A DNA stretch of 9,588 nucleotides from Pseudomonadota bacterium. Lineage in GTDB: Bacteria; Pseudomonadota; Alphaproteobacteria; Rhizobiales; Rhizobiaceae. Each line of letters opens with the position of its first letter. Within the stretch, counting starts at the first letter, position 1. The translations under genes and the position numbers were made by a program. The stretch lies in contig JAEWHQ010000177.1 in the NCBI GenBank assembly GCA_023387715.1, positions 1-9,588 of the forward strand. The letters are read 5' to 3'. Positions 6,294 to 9,588 of the stretch are shown here, in pieces. Below the pieces are notes generated by a model that was not told the origin of the DNA, ran no database searches, and saw only the letters and a program-made list of their open reading frames with translations.

Positions 6294-9001
6294 TGCTGTC
6301 ACCGAATTTCGTTATTCTGACAGCTGTTGCCTATGTGGGGCTTTTGTTTCTGCTTGCTTATATTTCCGATAAACGCGCCCAGCGCGGCAATGCCGGTTTT
6401 TTACGCTCACCTTTCATCTATACGCTGTCGATCTCGGTCTATTGTACCAGCTGGACATTTTACGGCGCTGTCGGCACGGCTGCCCGCAGCGGTCTGGAAT
6501 ATATGGCTATCTATATGGGGCCGACTTTAGTTTTCGTCGGCTGGTGGTTTTTGCTGCGCAAACTCATCCGTATCAGCCACGCCCAGCGCATCACATCGGT
6601 GGCAGATTTATTATCCTCGCGCTTTGGAAAATCCAGCCCGCTTGCAGTGCTGGTAACGCTCATCGCCGTGATTACCATCACGCCTTATATTGCCCTCCAG
6701 CTAAAAGCAATTACCGGTTCCATTCAGGTCATTTCCATCGCCAAAAGCGGCGGTGGGCTGGATGAAGTTAAACTTGCACTCGGCGTCGCCATCGGCATGG
6801 CGCTTTTCACTATTTTGTTCGGCACCCGCAATGTTGATGCGCGTGAGCAGCATCACGGCGTCGTTGCGGCGATTGCTTTTGAAGCCATTGTCAAACTGAT
6901 TGCCCTTATTGCTGTTGGTATTTTTGTTGTTTTTAGCCTTGGCGGCGGGATGGAACAAATTTACGCTCAAGCCGCAGATGCAGGCATTAATATTTATGAG
7001 CGCGAAAGCTTCGGCAGCCGCTGGGTAACGGTTTTGTTTCTATCGGCCTGTGCTGTTATCTGCCTGCCGCGCCAATTTCAGATCACTGTCGTTGAAAACT
7101 CCAATGAAGAGCATTTACGCACCGCAGGCTGGGCATTTCCGGCCTATTTGCTGGTGATGAGCATTTTTACCATGCCGATTGCTTTCTACGGGCTTTCCAC
7201 TATGCCCGCCGGTTCCAATCCGGATATGTTTGTGCTCACCTTGCCCATGTCCACCGGCAATGACGGCCTAGCGCTTTTTGCCTTTATCGGCGGCTTTTCC
7301 AGCGCCACTTCAATGATTATTGTCGCCTCCATCGCACTTTCCATTATGGTTTCCAACCATGTGGTTTTGCCGATTGCGCTGCGCCATTCCGACAATCTGG
7401 AAGCCGCAGGCGAGCGTGGCATTGCAAGGCTTTTGCTGCGCACAAGGCGCATTTCCATTGCCGCCCTTTTATGTCTCGGTTTTCTCTATTTCTGGTTTAC
7501 GTCTAATTCCGATGCTTTGGCACCCATCGGCCTCATTTCCTTTGCTGGTGTCGCGCAATTATTACCCGCTATGGTCGCAGCCCTTTATTGGCATGCCGCA
7601 ACCGTTAAAGGTGCATTTTCCGGTATTCTCATTGGTTTTATCATCTGGGCATGGACATCTTTTTTGCCAAGCTTCGGCACCACCAGCGAAGTGGTCGCGC
7701 AGATTGTCAAATTTGGCCCATGGGGTCTGTCGATGCTGCGCCCTGAAGCGCTTTTCGGCATGGAAGGCTTTGATCCGCTGGTACATTCGGTGTTTTGGAG
7801 CATGTTTTTTAACATTTCCACGCTGATTTCCGTTTCCATGCTCACCAATCAAAGCGTCATGGAGCACATTCAGGCAGCTTTATTTGTGGATGTGTTTAAG
7901 CCCGGTCAGGCAGCGCAATCGCATATCATTCAAGGCTCGGTTTCAACCGATGAATTGTTCTTCGTGGCTGAGCGTGTTCTTGGCTGGTCACGCGCGAAAA
8001 ATATTTTCGACATTCACAATATTCCGCGCGGCCACGGACGCGAGCGGTTTGAGGCTTCAGCTGAATTTATCACCGAGCTGGAACGCAGTCTTGCCAGCTC
8101 CATCGGTTCAGCCTCTGCGCATTTGCTACTCAGCAAGATTGTTGCCGGCGATATCATCACACTGGAAGAGGTGATGCGCATTGCCGATGAAACGCAACAA
8201 GTGATCGAATATTCGCATGAATTGGAAGAAAAATCGCAGGAACTGCGCGAAACAGCGCAAAAACTGACCGAAGCCAATGCGCTTTTGCATGAATTACACC
8301 GGCAAAAAGATGATTTTCTGTCTCAGGTCAGCCACGAAGTCCGCACCCCGATGACCTCCATCCGCTCCTTCTCCGAAATTTTATTAACCGATGATCAGCT
8401 CGACGATGATCACAAAAAGCGTTTTGTAAATACAATCCATCGCGAAAGCATGCGCCTGACCAAGCTGCTGGATGAAATTCTTGATCTCAATGCTCTGGAA
8501 CATGGCGAACGCAATTGGGAAAATATCGAAGCCAATGCAGAAGAAGTGTTGGAGCGCGCGGTTGCCGTTTGCGAAGCATTGGCGCAACAAAGATCTATGA
8601 TGGTTGAAAGCGGTGAACGGGTTAAAGAAGCATGGGTGCACACCGATCCCGACCGGCTTTCACAGGTGTTCATCAATATTATCGCCAATGCGATTGCTCA
8701 TAATGATGCGGTTTTTCCGGTGGTAAAAATCAGTTCCTATATTGCTGTGGATCATTACCATGTCGATATTTCTGATAATGGCTCCGGCATACCGGAAGAG
8801 TTCAAACGCAGCATTTTCGACAAATTTGTGCGTGGTTCCTCGCGTGAAAACGCCCATGGCAGCCATGGTTTAGGCTTAGGGCTTAATATCAGCCACCGCA
8901 TCATCACTAAAATGAGCGGTTCACTTCAACTGGTCGATGACGGACAGACCGGTGTTTGCTTCCGCATCAGCCTGCCTTTGCGCCAGCCTGTCAGCGCCTG
9001 A
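6290..9001 (+). CDS. Hybrid transporter-sensor: sodium:solute symporter (SLC5) domain fused to STAC and histidine kinase
   Basis: This 903-residue sensor kinase resembles CbrA/CrbS. Residues 1-515 or so are a sodium:solute symporter-like membrane domain with about 13 helices; SSATSM at 337-342 (TM8 region) matches the area of the Na+ site in PutP/vSGLT relatives. About 540-635 is a STAC domain (SVSTDELFFVAERVLG, then SSIGSASAHLLLSKIV). A charged coiled coil (about 636-678) leads directly into HisKA, with no PAS domain evident. The phospho-acceptor is His682 in SHEVRTP. The ATPase domain shows the N box (NIIANAIAHND, about 793-803), G1 (DNGSGIP, about 829), F box (FDKFVRG) and G2 (HGLGLGLN, about 860). 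There is no C-terminal receiver, so phosphate should pass to a separate regulator, most likely the one encoded two genes upstream. It may sense a small substrate or its flux. Translation is coupled to the preceding gene (ATGA, 6290-6293); a second ATG follows at once. Confidence 0.95.
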   Translation: MMLSPNFVILTAVAYVGLLFLLAYISDKRAQRGNAGFLRSPFIYTLSISVYCTSWTFYGAVGTAARSGLEYMAIYMGPTLVFVGWWFLLRKLIRISHAQRITSVADLLSSRFGKSSPLAVLVTLIAVITITPYIALQLKAITGSIQVISIAKSGGGLDEVKLALGVAIGMALFTILFGTRNVDAREQHHGVVAAIAFEAIVKLIALIAVGIFVVFSLGGGMEQIYAQAADAGINIYERESFGSRWVTVLFLSACAVICLPRQFQITVVENSNEEHLRTAGWAFPAYLLVMSIFTMPIAFYGLSTMPAGSNPDMFVLTLPMSTGNDGLALFAFIGGFSSATSMIIVASIALSIMVSNHVVLPIALRHSDNLEAAGERGIARLLLRTRRISIAALLCLGFLYFWFTSNSDALAPIGLISFAGVAQLLPAMVAALYWHAATVKGAFSGILIGFIIWAWTSFLPSFGTTSEVVAQIVKFGPWGLSMLRPEALFGMEGFDPLVHSVFWSMFFNISTLISVSMLTNQSVMEHIQAALFVDVFKPGQAAQSHIIQGSVSTDELFFVAERVLGWSRAKNIFDIHNIPRGHGRERFEASAEFITELERSLASSIGSASAHLLLSKIVAGDIITLEEVMRIADETQQVIEYSHELEEKSQELRETAQKLTEANALLHELHRQKDDFLSQVSHEVRTPMTSIRSFSEILLTDDQLDDDHKKRFVNTIHRESMRLTKLLDEILDLNALEHGERNWENIEANAEEVLERAVAVCEALAQQRSMMVESGERVKEAWVHTDPDRLSQVFINIIANAIAHNDAVFPVVKISSYIAVDHYHVDISDNGSGIPEEFKRSIFDKFVRGSSRENAHGSHGLGLGLNISHRIITKMSGSLQLVDDGQTGVCFRISLPLRQPVSA

Positions 9002-9016
9002 GGTTCAAGGCGCTGA
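8991..9016. terminator. Inverted repeat spanning both stop codons of convergent genes (possible terminator)
   Basis: TCAGCGCC (8991-8998) and GGCGCTGA (9009-9016) pair perfectly over 8 bp. Between them lie the plus-strand stop TGA (8999-9001) and the minus-strand stop, read as TCA (9005-9007), which can themselves add 3 bp with one bulged A. The stem is GC-rich but lacks a T-tract on either side, so it may slow polymerase or protect 3' ends rather than act as a classic intrinsic terminator. Confidence 0.5.
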
Positions 9017-9588
9017 TGCCGGTTCCTGCCGGTGACTGCAATCATAACGGATGCAAAGGCGGCAAGAAGGGCCGATCGGCACCGGTTTAGCACTCAATTC
9101 CAGCCCTTTGCCGTAAATAGTTCTGTCGGCATGCAAAATATCGCAAGCCAGCATCACCGAAAACACCAGCGGGCGATCACCAAAGGCTGAAACACGTTTC
9201 GGCACGGCTTTAGCCACCAGCAAATATTTGTTTCCATTGGTAAATTCAGAAATTTGTCGGATAGCACTATTGGAAGCAAAAGCATCATAAACCGGCCAGA
9301 GCAGACAGCCATGCCCTGAAACAGGCAATGTAAAACCGGGAAGCGGAAAGCGTTTACTCAAACGGCCAGCCATATCGGCACGCAAAAAGCCAAAAGGCAC
9401 ACCTTCTTGTCCTTTGCGCCGCAATGTCACCAACCGATGCGCAACCTGTTCAAAGCTGGAACTATAAATTTGCGACAATAAATCAATATCATAGAGATGT
9501 TCTTCCGCATCTTTGAAAAACGCCTCATAAGGCATCATAATCGCACCAGCGATATAAGATGACAAAGCATGCTGCGCGATGGAGCGGG
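9005..9588 (-). CDS. ScfR-family short-chain fatty acid transcriptional regulator, C-terminal part (5' end outside window)
   Basis: The frame is open to the right edge, so the gene starts beyond the window; about 194 C-terminal residues are seen. An apparent TTG start at 9565 is not real, because the reading continues upstream as RSIAQHAL. The segment SSYIAGAIMMPYEAFF ... YDIDLLSQIYSSSFEQVAHRL is the end of the ImmA/IrrE-like domain. The DUF2083 region follows (GVPFGFLRADMAGRLSKRF, then the GHGCLLWPVYDAF area). The C-terminus carries the CRLCIRYDC cysteine cluster seen in these regulators; in mycobacterial PrpR, cysteines of this kind hold an Fe-S cluster and DUF2083 binds CoA. Full-length members have an N-terminal XRE helix-turn-helix and are about 470 residues. 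They control acetate, propionate or glyoxylate/methylcitrate genes. The target regulon is not visible here. Confidence 0.88.
   Translation of the reverse strand, partial: RSIAQHALSSYIAGAIMMPYEAFFKDAEEHLYDIDLLSQIYSSSFEQVAHRLVTLRRKGQEGVPFGFLRADMAGRLSKRFPLPGFTLPVSGHGCLLWPVYDAFASNSAIRQISEFTNGNKYLLVAKAVPKRVSAFGDRPLVFSVMLACDILHADRTIYGKGLELSAKPVPIGPSCRLCIRYDCSHRQEPASAP

Noticed and set aside
7320..7826. Alternative-frame plus-strand open frame inside the symporter-kinase gene
   Set aside because: It lies wholly within a well supported 903-codon gene, and its sequence is a frame-shifted reading of the symporter domain.
1..9588. CRISPR array, tRNA, rRNA, insertion sequence, phage or toxin-antitoxin genes
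   Set aside because: No regularly spaced repeats, cloverleaf sequences, transposase motifs or terminal inverted repeats were seen on reading through; the window is ordinary chromosomal gene content apart from the signalling operon.

Overview
The window looks like a chromosomal segment from an alphaproteobacterium of the Rhizobiales (Hyphomicrobiales). The reasons are an invasion-associated locus B (IalB) family protein, a ScfR-type regulator and a transporter-like sensor kinase of the CbrA/CrbS kind, together with moderate GC and AT-rich intergenic spacers. A Bartonellaceae/Brucellaceae-like or host-associated relative fits, but this is inferred from protein resemblance read by eye, not from a search. 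No rRNA, tRNA, CRISPR array, insertion sequence or phage gene is visible.

Left part (1-2584): the 3' end of a CocE/NonD-type hydrolase gene (+) ends at a strong two-way terminator (236-266). Facing it on the minus strand is a glutathione-dependent-formaldehyde-activating (GFA) family zinc protein. Behind that, also on the minus strand, is an exported IalB-family protein whose terminator is a 34-bp perfect palindrome (797-830). A 235-bp divergent spacer leads to a nucleoside hydrolase (+) with all its main metal and catalytic motifs.

Middle (2628-5233): an unrecognised six-helix membrane protein (+), a DMT/EamA-family transporter (+), and a TauE/SafE-family permease (-). The last two genes run tail to tail and overlap by 21 bp.

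Right part (5234-9588): after a 366-bp spacer with no convincing gene comes a tight three-gene (+) operon. It encodes a single-domain response regulator, a 101-residue two-helix membrane protein, and a 903-residue sensor made of a sodium:solute-symporter domain, a STAC linker, a coiled coil and a histidine kinase. The second gene starts 1 nt after the first stop, and the third overlaps the second as ATGA. Convergent to the operon, 3 bp away, is the C-terminal part of a ScfR-family (DUF2083) short-chain-fatty-acid regulator. Relatives of both the sensor (CrbS) and the regulator (RamB/PrpR/ScfR) are linked to acetate or propionate metabolism, so this end of the window may be a small-carboxylate sensing locus. 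It is the most interesting part of the window, although its parts belong to known families.
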